A DNA stretch of 64,000 nucleotides. It comes from Nocardioides silvaticus. Lineage in GTDB: Bacteria; Actinomycetota; Actinomycetes; Propionibacteriales; Nocardioidaceae. Position 1 is the stretch's first letter. Every line of letters begins with the position of its first letter. The stretch covers positions 1 to 64,000 of the forward strand of contig NZ_QGDD01000002.1 in the NCBI RefSeq assembly GCF_003160695.1, read 5' to 3'. The notes under the pieces were generated by a model. The model was given only the letters and a program-made list of their open reading frames with translations, searched no databases and was not told the DNA's origin. The position numbers and the translations under genes are program-made. Shown here piece by piece: positions 42,681 through 51,007 of this stretch.

Positions 42681-43451
42681 TCAGCCCCCACCACTGATCT
42701 CGCTCACAGTCATCGAAGGCACCAGGTGGTCGTCGTCGCCGACCGACCACTCCGGGAAGTCGAAGACGGCGAGCATCAGCTGCATCGGGTAGGTCGGCGG
42801 CCGCGCGCAGCGTCGTACGACCTTTCCGTCGACGGTGAAGACCGCCTCGTCGGCGTCCCAGTCCACCGCGTAGGTGTGGTCCTGCGTGACGTCGATCGGC
42901 AGCCGGGGAGCGGCGAAGTCGTCCACGAGCGCGGGGTCGCGGAACGGCTTGATGCCCACGCCCACCTCGGCCGAGGGGTCCGACGCCGGTCCGAGCGCAC
43001 GGCCGAACACCTCGAAGACGCAGAGCTCGCCGCACTGCAGCTGGTCGGGGTCGTCCTCGAAGCCGCTCAGCCACAGCGCGGCCATCGACCGCGGGGAGAG
43101 CGTCATCCGGGCGGTGATCTCCACCCGGCCGGTGGCCGGGAGCCAGCCCTCGAAGCGCGGCTGCTCCTCGCGGACGGTCAGGCCGGGGCGGTAGCGCTGC
43201 TGGCCGTACGACGACCCGGCCGGTCTCGACCAGCTGCCGGACTGGATCCCCGAGACCCGCAGCGGCGGCTCGTGGTCGCCGGCGCACCACACCGGGTGGT
43301 CGGTCGGCACGCTGAGCACCAGGCCCGGGCCCGCGACCCGGTAGCTCGCCGCGGTGGCGGCGCGCGACGACCACGCCGGCAGGTAGTGGGGGAGCCAGGT
43401 GGTGGTGTCGAGATCGGCGCCGGTGAAGCGGTCCGAGATGCGACGGTGCAT
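42681..43451 (-). CDS. Cytoplasmic GH16-fold protein with altered active site
   Basis: A 256-residue protein with a GH16/concanavalin-like fold and no signal peptide: RISDRFTGADLDTTTWLPHYLP at the start, FEGWLPATGRVEITARMTL and AALWLSGFEDDP in the middle, and TYAVDWDADEAVFTVDGKVV near the end. In the catalytic position it reads ELCVFE (Glu142, Cys144, Glu147), so the Asp of ExDxxE is replaced by Cys. That Asp tunes the nucleophile in GH16, so normal hydrolysis may be weakened or lost. It is inserted on the opposite strand between nusA and ylxR. It is not closely similar to the secreted set at 27-35 kb. Confidence 0.85.
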   Translation of the reverse strand: MHRRISDRFTGADLDTTTWLPHYLPAWSSRAATAASYRVAGPGLVLSVPTDHPVWCAGDHEPPLRVSGIQSGSWSRPAGSSYGQQRYRPGLTVREEQPRFEGWLPATGRVEITARMTLSPRSMAALWLSGFEDDPDQLQCGELCVFEVFGRALGPASDPSAEVGVGIKPFRDPALVDDFAAPRLPIDVTQDHTYAVDWDADEAVFTVDGKVVRRCARPPTYPMQLMLAVFDFPEWSVGDDDHLVPSMTVSEISGGG

Positions 43452-43515
43452 GCTCCGACCGTAGGCGCGGCGGTGCCGTTTCGGTATCGACACCGCGAGA
43501 CGGTAGAGTTCACCG

Positions 43516-43842
43516 TTGGTGGCAGGCCGACGGAACATCTCGTTGTCGCCGGGCGTTCTTTCCTCGGAGGGACCGGTCCGGACGTGCATCGGATGCCGGG
43601 AGCGGGCCGCCAAACGCGAGTTGTTGCGAGTGATCGCCGGCTCGGATGCGCACGGCCGGCCGGTCGTCGTACCCGATCCCGACGCCACCGCACCCGGACG
43701 GGGCGCACACCTGCATCCCACCCCGGGGTGTTACGACCTCGCGGTACGCCGGAAAGCCTTCTCCCGTGCTCTCAGGGTCGAGGGTGGGCTGTCCAGCGCA
43801 CCGGTGGGTGAGTACCTCGACGCGCGCCAGAACCAGCAGTGA
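43516..43842 (+). CDS. ylxR: YlxR (DUF448) RNA-binding protein
   Basis: A protein of about 108 residues with the YlxR core: PVRTCIGCRERAAKRELLRVI and a beta-strand region ending GRGAHLHPTPGCYDLAVRRKAFSRAL. YlxR proteins are small nucleic-acid-binding factors encoded between nusA and infB, with proposed roles in transcription and RNase P regulation. The start is uncertain: TTG 43516 and GTG 43519 are the first options, while a GGAGGGACC lies closer to the conserved core without a standard start codon after it. infB follows after a 132-base leader containing three tiny overlapping reading frames. Confidence 0.85.
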   Translation: MVAGRRNISLSPGVLSSEGPVRTCIGCRERAAKRELLRVIAGSDAHGRPVVVPDPDATAPGRGAHLHPTPGCYDLAVRRKAFSRALRVEGGLSSAPVGEYLDARQNQQ

Positions 43843-43871
43843 TCGACCGACAGAGACTGGAGCAGCAGCTC

Positions 43872-43935
43872 ATGAGCACTCGATGAGTACCTCGCGATGA
43901 GCCAGTTCGTTCTGCACTATCCACCAACGGTCTGA
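43872..43935 (+). other. Cascade of three overlapping mini-ORFs in the infB leader
   Basis: Three short frames are chained by ATGA overlaps: 43872-43886 (MSTR), 43883-43900 (MSTSR) and 43897-43935 (MSQFVLHYPPTV). GGAG lies nine bases before the first ATG. The last ends 39 bases before the infB start. They could couple translation or sense initiation conditions, but no function is shown. Confidence 0.35.
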
Positions 43936-43974
43936 GACCTCCCCCAACAAGGGTCTTGGGCCAGAAGGAGAAAC

Positions 43975-46770
43975 GTGGCCAAGACCCGAGTTTCCGAACT
44001 CGCGAAAAAGTACGGGATCCCCAGCAAGGAGGCGCTGGAGAAGCTCGGCGCCATCGGCGAGTTCGCCAAGACCGCCTCCTCCAGCATCGAGCCGCCCGCT
44101 GTCAAGAAGTTCGAGGACGCCTACGGCGCCGAGCTCCTGGCGCGGATGAAGCCGGCCGCTGAGCCGGCTGAGGCTCCTGCGAAGAAGGCCGCGGCTCCCA
44201 AGCCCGGTCCGAAGAAGCCCAAGGCCCCCGAGCCCGAACCGGCTCCTGCGCCGGTCGAGGAGCCCGCCGCTGCCGCTCCCGCCCCGGAGGCGCCCGCCGC
44301 CGAGCCCGAGGCACCGGCCGAGCCGGCTGCCGAGGCGCCCGCCGCGGCCGCCCCGTCGGCGCCGTCGGCTCCGGACGCCCCCGCGGCTCCGAAGCCCGGT
44401 GCCCCGACGCCCAAGGCCCCCGCGCCGCGGCCCGTCGGCAAGCCGAGCGGCACCCCGCGTCCGGGCAACAACCCGTTCGCGTCCAGCCAGGGCATGGGTC
44501 GTCGCCCCGCCCCGCCGCCGCGCGAGGGCGAGGCCGGACCCGGTGGTCCGCGGCCGCCGGCCGGCCCCGGCCGTCCCGGCATGCCGCGGCCCAACCCGGC
44601 GATGATGCCGAAGAACCCCGCCGCCTTCGGCGCCGGGCCCGGTGGCCGCGGCCCCGGTCGCGGTGGCCCCGGTGGTGGTCCCGGTGGTGCCCGTGGCGGC
44701 GCCCCCGGTCGCGGTGGCGTCGGTGCTCCCGGTCGCGGTGGTCCGGGCGGTGCGCCCGGTCGCGGTGGTCCCGGTGGTGGTCCCGGCGGCTTCCCCGGCG
44801 GCGGTGGCCGTCCCGGTGGCGGTCGTCCCGGCCAGCGCGGCCAGACCCAGGGTGCGTTCGGGCGCCCGGGCGGTCCCGCCCGGCGTGGCCGCAAGTCCAA
44901 GCGGGCGCGTCGCCAGGAGTTCGAGGCCATGGAGGCCCCGACGATCGGCGGCATGCGGGTCCGCAAGGGCAACGGCGAGACCGTCCGTCTCTCGCGCGGC
45001 TCGTCGCTGACCGACTTCGCCGAGAAGATCGGTGTCGACGCTGCGTCGCTCGTGCAGATGCTCTTCCACCTCGGCGAGATGGTCACCGCGACCCAGTCCG
45101 TGGGTGACGAGACCCTGGAGCTGCTCGGCGACGAGCTCAACTACAAGGTCGAGGTCGTCTCCCCGGAGGACGAGGACCGCGAGCTGCTGGAGTCGTTCGA
45201 CCTGGAGTTCGGGGCCGACGAGGGCGACGAGGGCGACCTGGTCGTCCGGCCGCCGGTCGTCACCGTCATGGGGCACGTCGACCATGGAAAGACGAAGCTG
45301 CTCGACGCCCTCCGCGGCGCCAACGTGGTCGAGGGCGAGGCCGGTGGCATCACCCAGCACATCGGTGCCTACCAGGTGCACACCGAGGTCGACGGCGCCG
45401 ACCGGCGCATCAGCTTCATCGACACCCCGGGTCACGAGGCGTTCACCGCCATGCGTGCCCGCGGCTCGCAGTCCTCGGACATCGCGATCCTCGTGGTCGC
45501 GGCGGACGACGGCGTGATGCCGCAGACCGTCGAGGCGCTCAACCACGCCAAGGCGGCCGGTGTGCCGATCGTGGTCGCGGTCAACAAGATCGACAAGCCG
45601 GAGGCGGACCCGACCAAGGTCCGTGGCCAGCTGACCGAGTACGGCCTGGTGCCCGAGGAGTACGGCGGCGACTCGATGTTCGTCGACGTCTCGGCCAAGG
45701 CGGGCCTCAACCTCGACAAGCTGCTCGAGGCGGTCGTGCTGACCGCTGACGCGTCGCTGGACCTCCGGGCCAACCCGGACCAGGACGCGCAGGGTCTCGT
45801 GGTCGAGGCGCACCTGGACCGCGGTCGCGGTCCGGTCGCGACGATCCTGGTCCAGCGCGGCACGCTCCGCGTCGGCGACTCGATCGTCGCCGGTCCGGCC
45901 TACGGCCGGGTCCGCGCGATGCTCGACGAGCACGGCGAGGAGATGTCCGAGGCCGACCCGGGTCGCCCGGCGATGGTGCTCGGTCTGTCCGCCGTTCCCG
46001 GCGCGGGCCAGAACTTCATCGTGGTCGAGGACGACCGGATGGCGCGTCAGATCGCCGAGAAGCGGGAGGCCCGCGAGCGGGCCGCCCTGCAGGCGAAGCG
46101 CCGCGTTCGTCGTACGCTCGAGGACTTCATGGCCTCCATGGAGAAGGGCGAGAGCCAGGAGCTCAACCTCATCCTCAAGGGCGACGTGTCCGGTTCGGTC
46201 GAGGCTCTCGAGGACGCGCTCGCGCAGCTCGAGGTCGGCGACGAGGTCTCGCTGCGGGTCATCGACCGCGGTGTCGGTGCGATCACGGAGGCCAACGTCA
46301 ACCTGGCGGCCGCCTCCGACGCGATCATCATCGGCTTCAACGTCCGGGCCCAGGGCAAGGCTGCCGAGCTCGCGGACCGCGAGGGCGTGGAGATCAAGTA
46401 CTACTCGGTCATCTACCAGGCGATCGAGGAGATCGAGGCGGCCCTCAAGGGCATGCTCAAGCCCGAGTTCGAGGAGTCGACCCTCGGCCAGGCGGAGATC
46501 CGTGCGATCTTCCGCTCGTCGAAGATCGGCAACATCGCGGGCTGCATGGTCACCAGCGGTGTCATCCGACGCAACGCCAAGGTGCGGGTGCTCCGCGACG
46601 GTGCCGTGGTGGCCGACAACCTCGACCTCGCGTCCCTCAAGCGGGAGAAGGACGACGCGTCCGAGGTCCGGGAAGGGTTCGAGTGCGGTCTCGTGCTCCG
46701 GAACTTCCAGGACATCAAGGAGGGCGACATCGTCGAGGCCTTCGAGATGAAGGAGATCCCGCGGAGCTGA
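43975..46770 (+). CDS. infB: Translation initiation factor IF-2
   Basis: A 931-residue IF-2, which brings fMet-tRNA to the 30S subunit with GTP. An N-terminal IF2_N part ([21 protein letters not shown]) is followed by an Ala/Pro-rich region (about 60-180) and a very Gly/Arg-rich low-complexity region (about 180-300, repeats of PGRGGPGG type). A second IF2_N motif (about 330-380), then the G domain: GHVDHGKT (433-440), DTPGHEAF and NKIDKPEAD, and the C-terminal fMet-tRNA-binding domain. GTG start with AAGGAG upstream. The long repetitive N-terminus is usual for actinobacteria. Unlike in Streptomyces, no DUF503 gene follows before rbfA. Confidence 0.97.
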   Translation: MAKTRVSELAKKYGIPSKEALEKLGAIGEFAKTASSSIEPPAVKKFEDAYGAELLARMKPAAEPAEAPAKKAAAPKPGPKKPKAPEPEPAPAPVEEPAAAAPAPEAPAAEPEAPAEPAAEAPAAAAPSAPSAPDAPAAPKPGAPTPKAPAPRPVGKPSGTPRPGNNPFASSQGMGRRPAPPPREGEAGPGGPRPPAGPGRPGMPRPNPAMMPKNPAAFGAGPGGRGPGRGGPGGGPGGARGGAPGRGGVGAPGRGGPGGAPGRGGPGGGPGGFPGGGGRPGGGRPGQRGQTQGAFGRPGGPARRGRKSKRARRQEFEAMEAPTIGGMRVRKGNGETVRLSRGSSLTDFAEKIGVDAASLVQMLFHLGEMVTATQSVGDETLELLGDELNYKVEVVSPEDEDRELLESFDLEFGADEGDEGDLVVRPPVVTVMGHVDHGKTKLLDALRGANVVEGEAGGITQHIGAYQVHTEVDGADRRISFIDTPGHEAFTAMRARGSQSSDIAILVVAADDGVMPQTVEALNHAKAAGVPIVVAVNKIDKPEADPTKVRGQLTEYGLVPEEYGGDSMFVDVSAKAGLNLDKLLEAVVLTADASLDLRANPDQDAQGLVVEAHLDRGRGPVATILVQRGTLRVGDSIVAGPAYGRVRAMLDEHGEEMSEADPGRPAMVLGLSAVPGAGQNFIVVEDDRMARQIAEKREARERAALQAKRRVRRTLEDFMASMEKGESQELNLILKGDVSGSVEALEDALAQLEVGDEVSLRVIDRGVGAITEANVNLAAASDAIIIGFNVRAQGKAAELADREGVEIKYYSVIYQAIEEIEAALKGMLKPEFEESTLGQAEIRAIFRSSKIGNIAGCMVTSGVIRRNAKVRVLRDGAVVADNLDLASLKREKDDASEVREGFECGLVLRNFQDIKEGDIVEAFEMKEIPRS

Positions 46771-46782
46771 CCAGCTCCGTGC

Positions 46783-46816
46783 TGTGCCGCCCGCCCCTGC
46801 CGGGGCGGGCGGCACA
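46783..46816. terminator. Strong hairpin between infB and rbfA
   Basis: TGTGCCGCCCGCCCC (46783-46797) pairs perfectly with its complement (46802-46816) around the tetraloop TGCC. There is no U-tract. It may be a partial terminator or an RNA stabiliser in the infB-rbfA junction. Confidence 0.65.
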
Positions 46817-46841
46817 GACGTCCCACTGATAGGAACAAGTC

Positions 46842-47303
46842 ATGGCCAACCCGCGCGTCCGCAAGATCGCCGACCGCATCCAGGTGATCGTGGCCGAGAT
46901 GCTGGAGCGGCGGATCAAGGACCCCCGGCTGGGGTTCATCACCGTCACCGACGTGCGGCTCTCGGGCGACAGCCAGCACGCGACGGTCTACTACACCGTC
47001 CTCGGCGAGGAGGAGGAGCAGACCGCGACGGCGGCTGCTCTGGAGTCCGCGAAGGGGCTGCTGCGGTCCGAGGTCGGCAAGCAGCTCGGCATGCGGCTGG
47101 TGCCGACGCTGGCGTTCCAGCTCGACGTCATCCCGGAGAGCGCCCGTCACCTCGACGAGGTGCTGGCCAAGGCCCGCGAGGCCGACGCCGCGGTCGCCGC
47201 CGCCCGCGAGGGCGCGAAGCCGGCCGGCGAGGCGGACCCGTACCGGAAGCCGCGTGAGGTCTCGGCCGACGACGACCTCGACGACGAGGACGACGACGAG
47301 TAG
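46842..47303 (+). CDS. rbfA: Ribosome-binding factor A
   Basis: A 153-residue RbfA, a KH-like 30S maturation and cold-response factor. The core is [21 protein letters not shown], then [32 protein letters not shown] and [24 protein letters not shown]. The C-terminal about 40 residues are acidic ([11 protein letters not shown]), a common actinobacterial extension. ATG with AGGAAC upstream, following the hairpin behind infB. The stop TAG shares its last base with the truB GTG start, so the two are co-translated. Confidence 0.95.
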   Translation: MANPRVRKIADRIQVIVAEMLERRIKDPRLGFITVTDVRLSGDSQHATVYYTVLGEEEEQTATAAALESAKGLLRSEVGKQLGMRLVPTLAFQLDVIPESARHLDEVLAKAREADAAVAAAREGAKPAGEADPYRKPREVSADDDLDDEDDDE

Positions 47304-48160
47304 TGGCCGCCTCGGGCCTGGTCGTCGTCGACAAGCCGGCCGGGATGACGTCGCACGACGTCGTCGCTCGGGTCCGCCGCACCATGGGGACCCGGAAGGT
47401 CGGCCATGCCGGCACCCTCGACCCGATGGCGACGGGCGTGCTGGTGCTGGGCGTGGAGCGCGCCACCCGGCTGCTCGGCCACCTCATGCTCACCGAGAAG
47501 ACCTACGCGGCCATCGTCCGGCTCGGCGCCGGCACGACGACCGACGACGCCGAGGGCGAGGTGGTCGCGACCACCCCGGCCGCCCACCTGTCCGACGAGG
47601 ACGTCCGCGCGGCCTTGACCGCCTTCGAGGGCGAGATCGAGCAGGTGCCGTCGACGGTCTCGGCGATCAAGATCGACGGGAAGCGCGCCTACGCCCGGGC
47701 ACGCGCCGGGGAGGAGGTCGAGCTCGCGGCCCGCGCCGTCACGATCCACGCGATCGAGGCGGGCGACCTCCGTCGCGAGGGGGACTTCCTCGACCTCGAG
47801 GTGCGGGTCACCTGCTCGAGCGGCACCTACATCCGGGCGATCGCCCGCGACCTCGGAGCGGCACTCGGCGTCGGCGGCCACCTCACCGCGCTGCGCCGGC
47901 ACTCGGTCGGGCCGTTCACGCTGGAGGGCGCCGACGCCGACCTGGACCGCCTGAGCCTGGTGTCGCTGGACGAGGCGGCGCGGGCGTCCTTCCCGTCGTA
48001 CGACCTGGACGCGGAGCAGGCGCAGGACGTCCGGTACGGGCGGGCGCTTCCGCTCCGGTTCGACGCGCTGACGGCGGTCTTCGCCCCGGGCGGGGAGTTC
48101 CTCGCGCTCTACAAGCCCGACGGTGACCGGGCGCGTCCGGCAGCAGTGTTCGTCGGCTGA
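47303..48160 (+). CDS. truB: tRNA pseudouridine-55 synthase TruB
   Basis: A 285-residue TruB that makes pseudouridine 55 in the T-loop of tRNAs. Motifs: LVVVDKPAGMTSHDVVARVRR, the catalytic Asp in GHAGTLDPMATGVLVLGV, VSAIKIDGKRAYARARAGE and VTCSSGTYIRAIARDLGAAL, with a PUA-like C-terminus. GTG at 47303 overlaps the rbfA stop by one base. In the backbone order ribF should follow, but three genes of a PadR module intervene here. Confidence 0.96.
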   Translation: MAASGLVVVDKPAGMTSHDVVARVRRTMGTRKVGHAGTLDPMATGVLVLGVERATRLLGHLMLTEKTYAAIVRLGAGTTTDDAEGEVVATTPAAHLSDEDVRAALTAFEGEIEQVPSTVSAIKIDGKRAYARARAGEEVELAARAVTIHAIEAGDLRREGDFLDLEVRVTCSSGTYIRAIARDLGAALGVGGHLTALRRHSVGPFTLEGADADLDRLSLVSLDEAARASFPSYDLDAEQAQDVRYGRALPLRFDALTAVFAPGGEFLALYKPDGDRARPAAVFVG

Positions 48161-48205
48161 CCGGTCCTCTTCCGATGCATCGCCTGACGATGTATGGTGG
48201 CGCAG

Positions 48206-48517
48206 GTGACCGAGCAGGCCTTGTACATCCTCGCCAGCCTGGCCCGCGCGGAGTGCCATGGCTACGGCATCTCCCGTGACGCCGAGGAGCTGTCGGGCGG
48301 CCGGGTACGGCTGACCGCCGGCACGTTGTACGGCGCTCTCAACCGGCTCACGGCCGACGGGCTGGTCGAGCCCGCGGGTGAGCGCGAGGTCCAGGGCCGC
48401 CGTCGCCGCTACTACCGGATCACCGCGGCCGGCAGCGCCGCGCTGGCCGAGGAGGTCGAGCGGCTCCGCTCCACCGCCGCGGTGCTCGGCGCCCGGGTCC
48501 GGACGGCACCGGCATGA
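48206..48517 (+). CDS. padR-like: PadR family transcriptional regulator
   Basis: A 103-residue PadR-type winged-helix protein: TEQALYILASLARAECHGYGI, the recognition part LTAGTLYGALNRLTADGLVE and the wing VQGRRRRYYRITAAGSAALAEE. GTG at 48206 lies seven bases after a TATGGT -10 element (48193-48198), suggesting leaderless translation. An ATG at 48194 would add four residues. Direct repeats of GATGYAT (48174-48180 and 48189-48195) near the promoter could be operator half-sites. It overlaps the next gene by four bases, typical of PadR-membrane protein pairs. The ligand is unknown. Confidence 0.88.
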   Translation: MTEQALYILASLARAECHGYGISRDAEELSGGRVRLTAGTLYGALNRLTADGLVEPAGEREVQGRRRRYYRITAAGSAALAEEVERLRSTAAVLGARVRTAPA

Positions 48518-48918
48518 GCCGCCGGGTGCTGCAAGCCTGCGTGCGGGCCTACCCGCGCGAAGTACGGGGGCGGGACGGTGACGAGCTGGTGCTGCTGGCG
48601 ACCGAGCTCGCCGGCCGGCACGGCACCGCCCGCGAGGCCCTCGGCCTGCTGCGCGGCGGTTGGGCCGAGCGCCGTCGCCGCGCCGGCCGTGGACGACGGA
48701 TCGCCGTCGGTCTCGCCGCCGCGACCGGGTCGCTGCTCGCCGTCACGGCCTGGTCCGCCGCCACCCACCCCGGCCGCGTGGAGCAGGAGACCTTCACCTG
48801 CGCGGACGGCTGCGGGGACGTGGAGCGCGAGGTCGATGCCCGGGTGGACGCCGGTTGGGACTGTGCCGCGGAGAACCGGGACGGCCCGGGGACGACCTGG
48901 CGATGCACGCTCGACTGA
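48514..48918 (+). CDS. PadR-coupled small membrane protein with Cys-rich tail
   Basis: A 134-residue protein of unknown function. The N-terminus RRVLQACVRAYPREVRGRDGDEL resembles the short prefix found on permeases and membrane proteins that accompany PadR regulators. A membrane helix follows (about 65-83, IAVGLAAATGSLLAVTAWSA). The tail outside the membrane, about 45 residues, has four Cys (CADGC, DCAAE, WRCTLD) and reads as a compact disulfide-bonded domain. It overlaps the regulator by four bases and the serine hydrolase gene by 16 bases. It is probably part of an envelope-sensing unit (inferred from context). Confidence 0.7.
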   Translation: MSRRVLQACVRAYPREVRGRDGDELVLLATELAGRHGTAREALGLLRGGWAERRRRAGRGRRIAVGLAAATGSLLAVTAWSAATHPGRVEQETFTCADGCGDVEREVDARVDAGWDCAAENRDGPGTTWRCTLD

Positions 48919-50024
48919 CCGGTGCGACCGCCCTGCTCGCGGCCGCACTCGCGGTCGCCGCGTGCGACGACGCGGCGGACCCGGCGCCCGCTCCTGCCTC
49001 CTCCGAGCCGACCACCAGCACGGCGGACGAGCTCCCCGTCGGCGACCTGGGGCTGGACCTGCCGGCGGGCTCGAGCGGCAGCGTGTCCGCTGTGGTCGAC
49101 GGCGAGGTCGTGTCCTGCGACGGCTGGGGCGAGTCCGGCTGCGACACCGTCCACGACATCGGCTCGGTGACCAAGCAGTTCACCGCCGCGGCCGTGGTGA
49201 AGCTCGCGTCGCAGGGGCGGCTCGCGGTCACCGACGGACTCGGCCGCTGGTTCGCCGACGTGCCGCCGGACAAGCGCGACATCACGGTGCGGCACCTGCT
49301 CACCCACACCGCCGGCCTGGTCGACGCGCTCGGCGACGACTACGACCCGCTCGACCGCGACGCGATGGTCGCCGGCGCGCTCGGCTCCCGACTGCGGTCC
49401 GAGCCCGGGCGCCGCTACCACTACTCCAACCTGGGCTACAGCCTGCTGGCCGCGATCGTCGAGGAGGCGTCCGGCCAGGACTACGAGGCCTACCTCCGTG
49501 CCGAGCTCTTCGAGCCCGCCGGCATGACCCGCACCGGCTACGTGCTCCCGGACTGGGACGACGAGGAGGTCGCACTCGAGTACGACGCCCGCGACCGGTC
49601 ACAGGGGCGGCCCTTCGACCACCCGTGGGCCGAGGACGGGCCGTACTGGAACCTGCGCGGCAACGGCGGGATCCTCTCGACCGCCGGCGACATGAGTCGC
49701 TGGCTCGCGGCGCTCGACGGCGAGGCGGTCCTCGACGAGGCAGCGAAAGCGGAGCTGTTCCGGCCGCGGGCGCAGGAGGAGCCCGGCGGGTCGACCAGGT
49801 ACGCCTACGGCTGGGTGGTCGCCGAGGCCCCGTTCGGCACCGTCGAGTGGCACAACGGGGGCAACGACTGGTCGTACGCCGAGATCACCCGGCTACCCGG
49901 GAGCGACGTCTCCTTCTTCTGGGTGACCAACCACGTCCGCAGCCGCGCAGGCGACTGGGACCTCGACCGGCTCCGCCCCTCGCTCACCGAGCAGCTCGCG
50001 GAGCGGCTGGTCGACCCGGCCTGA
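48903..50024 (+). CDS. Lipoprotein serine hydrolase (class C beta-lactamase family)
   Basis: A 373-residue exported protein. The signal peptide ends in a lipobox (LAVAAC, Cys21 lipidated) and is followed by a Pro/Ser/Thr linker. The beta-lactamase/DD-peptidase fold has the S-x-x-K motif in GSVTK (Ser88, Lys91), Y-S-N in YHYSNLGYS, and a HNGG motif near residue 318 in place of KTG. Such proteins are usually D-Ala carboxypeptidases, esterases or D-amino-acid amidases rather than true beta-lactamases. ATG at 48903 lies inside the end of the upstream small membrane gene, so the PadR module is a three-gene operon. Confidence 0.9.
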   Translation: MHARLTGATALLAAALAVAACDDAADPAPAPASSEPTTSTADELPVGDLGLDLPAGSSGSVSAVVDGEVVSCDGWGESGCDTVHDIGSVTKQFTAAAVVKLASQGRLAVTDGLGRWFADVPPDKRDITVRHLLTHTAGLVDALGDDYDPLDRDAMVAGALGSRLRSEPGRRYHYSNLGYSLLAAIVEEASGQDYEAYLRAELFEPAGMTRTGYVLPDWDDEEVALEYDARDRSQGRPFDHPWAEDGPYWNLRGNGGILSTAGDMSRWLAALDGEAVLDEAAKAELFRPRAQEEPGGSTRYAYGWVVAEAPFGTVEWHNGGNDWSYAEITRLPGSDVSFFWVTNHVRSRAGDWDLDRLRPSLTEQLAERLVDPA

Positions 50025-50049
50025 CCTCCGGTTCCCGCCGTCCGATCAG

Positions 50050-50055
50050 TAGTCT
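50050..50055 (+). promoter_or_regulatory. -10 element, leaderless promoter of ribF
   Basis: TAGTCT lies seven bases before the GTG at 50063, with no Shine-Dalgarno sequence, another case of the TANNNT spacing seen through the window. Confidence 0.4.
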
Positions 50056-50062
50056 GGCGCTC

Positions 50063-51007
50063 GTGCGCGTGTGGAGAACGTTCGAGGACGTACCTGCCGA
50101 CCTCGGGCGCTCGGTCGTCACGATCGGGAACTTCGACGGGATGCACCTCGGCCACCAGCACGTCGTCCGGCGGGCGCGCGAGGTCGCGCGCGAGGTGGGT
50201 GTCGACACCGTCGTGGCGGTGACGTTCGACCCGCACCCCATCGCGGTGCTGCGGCCCGAGCACGCCCCGCCGACGTTGACGACCATCGACGAGCGGCTCC
50301 GACTCCTCGGCGAGGCCGGCGTCGACGCAGTGCTCGTCATCCCGTTCTCGCGGGAGATCGCGGCCTGGTCGCCGCAGGAGTTCATCGACCGCATCCTCGT
50401 CGGGAGCCTGCACGCCCGGGCCGTCGTCGTCGGTGCCAACTTCCGGTTCGGCAACCGCGCGGCCGGCGACCGCCAGACGCTGCGCGAGGCGGGCGCCGAG
50501 CAGGACTTCCTGGTCGAGGCGGTCGAGCTCGACGGCGGACCCCAGGTGTGGTCGTCGACGTACGTCCGCACCTGCCTCGCCGCCGGCGACGTCGCCGGCG
50601 CAGCCGAGGCTCTCGGACGCCCGTTCGTCACCCGCGGCGTGGTGGTCGAAGGGGACAAGCGTGGCCGCGAGCTCGGCTTCCCGACCGCGAACGTGCCCGT
50701 CGTCCCGGGCGCTGCCGCTCCGGCCGACGGCGTCTATGCAGGCTGGTTGCGAAGGCTCGACGACGCCGGGGGGACCCAGCACCCGACGGCGATCAGCGTG
50801 GGCACCAACCCCACCTTCGACGGTCAGCGGGACCGCCGCGTCGAGGCCTACGTCCTGGACCGCACCGACCTCGACCTGTACGGCGTCGAGGTCGAGGTCG
50901 AGTTCGTCGAGCGCATCCGCGGGATGGTGCGGTTCGACGGCATCGACGCACTGCTTGTCGCAATTGCCGACGACGTGGAGCGGACTCGCGGCATCCTCGG
51001 GCCATGA
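50063..51007 (+). CDS. ribF: Bifunctional riboflavin kinase/FAD synthetase
   Basis: A 314-residue RibF that phosphorylates riboflavin to FMN and adenylates FMN to FAD. The N-terminal nucleotidyltransferase has SVVTIGNFDGMHLGHQHVV, VVVGANFRFGNRAAGDR and the SSTYVRTCLAAGDVAGAA switch. The C-terminal riboflavin kinase begins near residue 190 with GDKRGRELGFPTANV and GTNPTFDG. GTG at 50063 gives the standard start (VRVWRTFEDVP). A coupled membrane-protein gene overlaps its stop (ATGA). It is separated from its usual neighbour truB by the PadR module. Confidence 0.95.
   Translation: MRVWRTFEDVPADLGRSVVTIGNFDGMHLGHQHVVRRAREVAREVGVDTVVAVTFDPHPIAVLRPEHAPPTLTTIDERLRLLGEAGVDAVLVIPFSREIAAWSPQEFIDRILVGSLHARAVVVGANFRFGNRAAGDRQTLREAGAEQDFLVEAVELDGGPQVWSSTYVRTCLAAGDVAGAAEALGRPFVTRGVVVEGDKRGRELGFPTANVPVVPGAAAPADGVYAGWLRRLDDAGGTQHPTAISVGTNPTFDGQRDRRVEAYVLDRTDLDLYGVEVEVEFVERIRGMVRFDGIDALLVAIADDVERTRGILGP

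Noticed and set aside
44635..44850. GGY/CGY repeats in infB as a mobile or satellite repeat
   Set aside because: They encode the Gly/Arg-rich N-terminal region usual for actinobacterial IF-2 and stay in frame, so they are a normal protein repeat.
43870..46815. Minus-strand open frame of 981 codons opposite infB
   Set aside because: It mirrors the IF-2 codons, is low in complexity and has no domain; it is a by-product of high GC.
48903..50024. True beta-lactamase (antibiotic resistance)
   Set aside because: The S-x-x-K and Y-S-N motifs occur, but the KTG box is replaced by HNGG and the overall type is the broad serine hydrolase group; resistance cannot be claimed.
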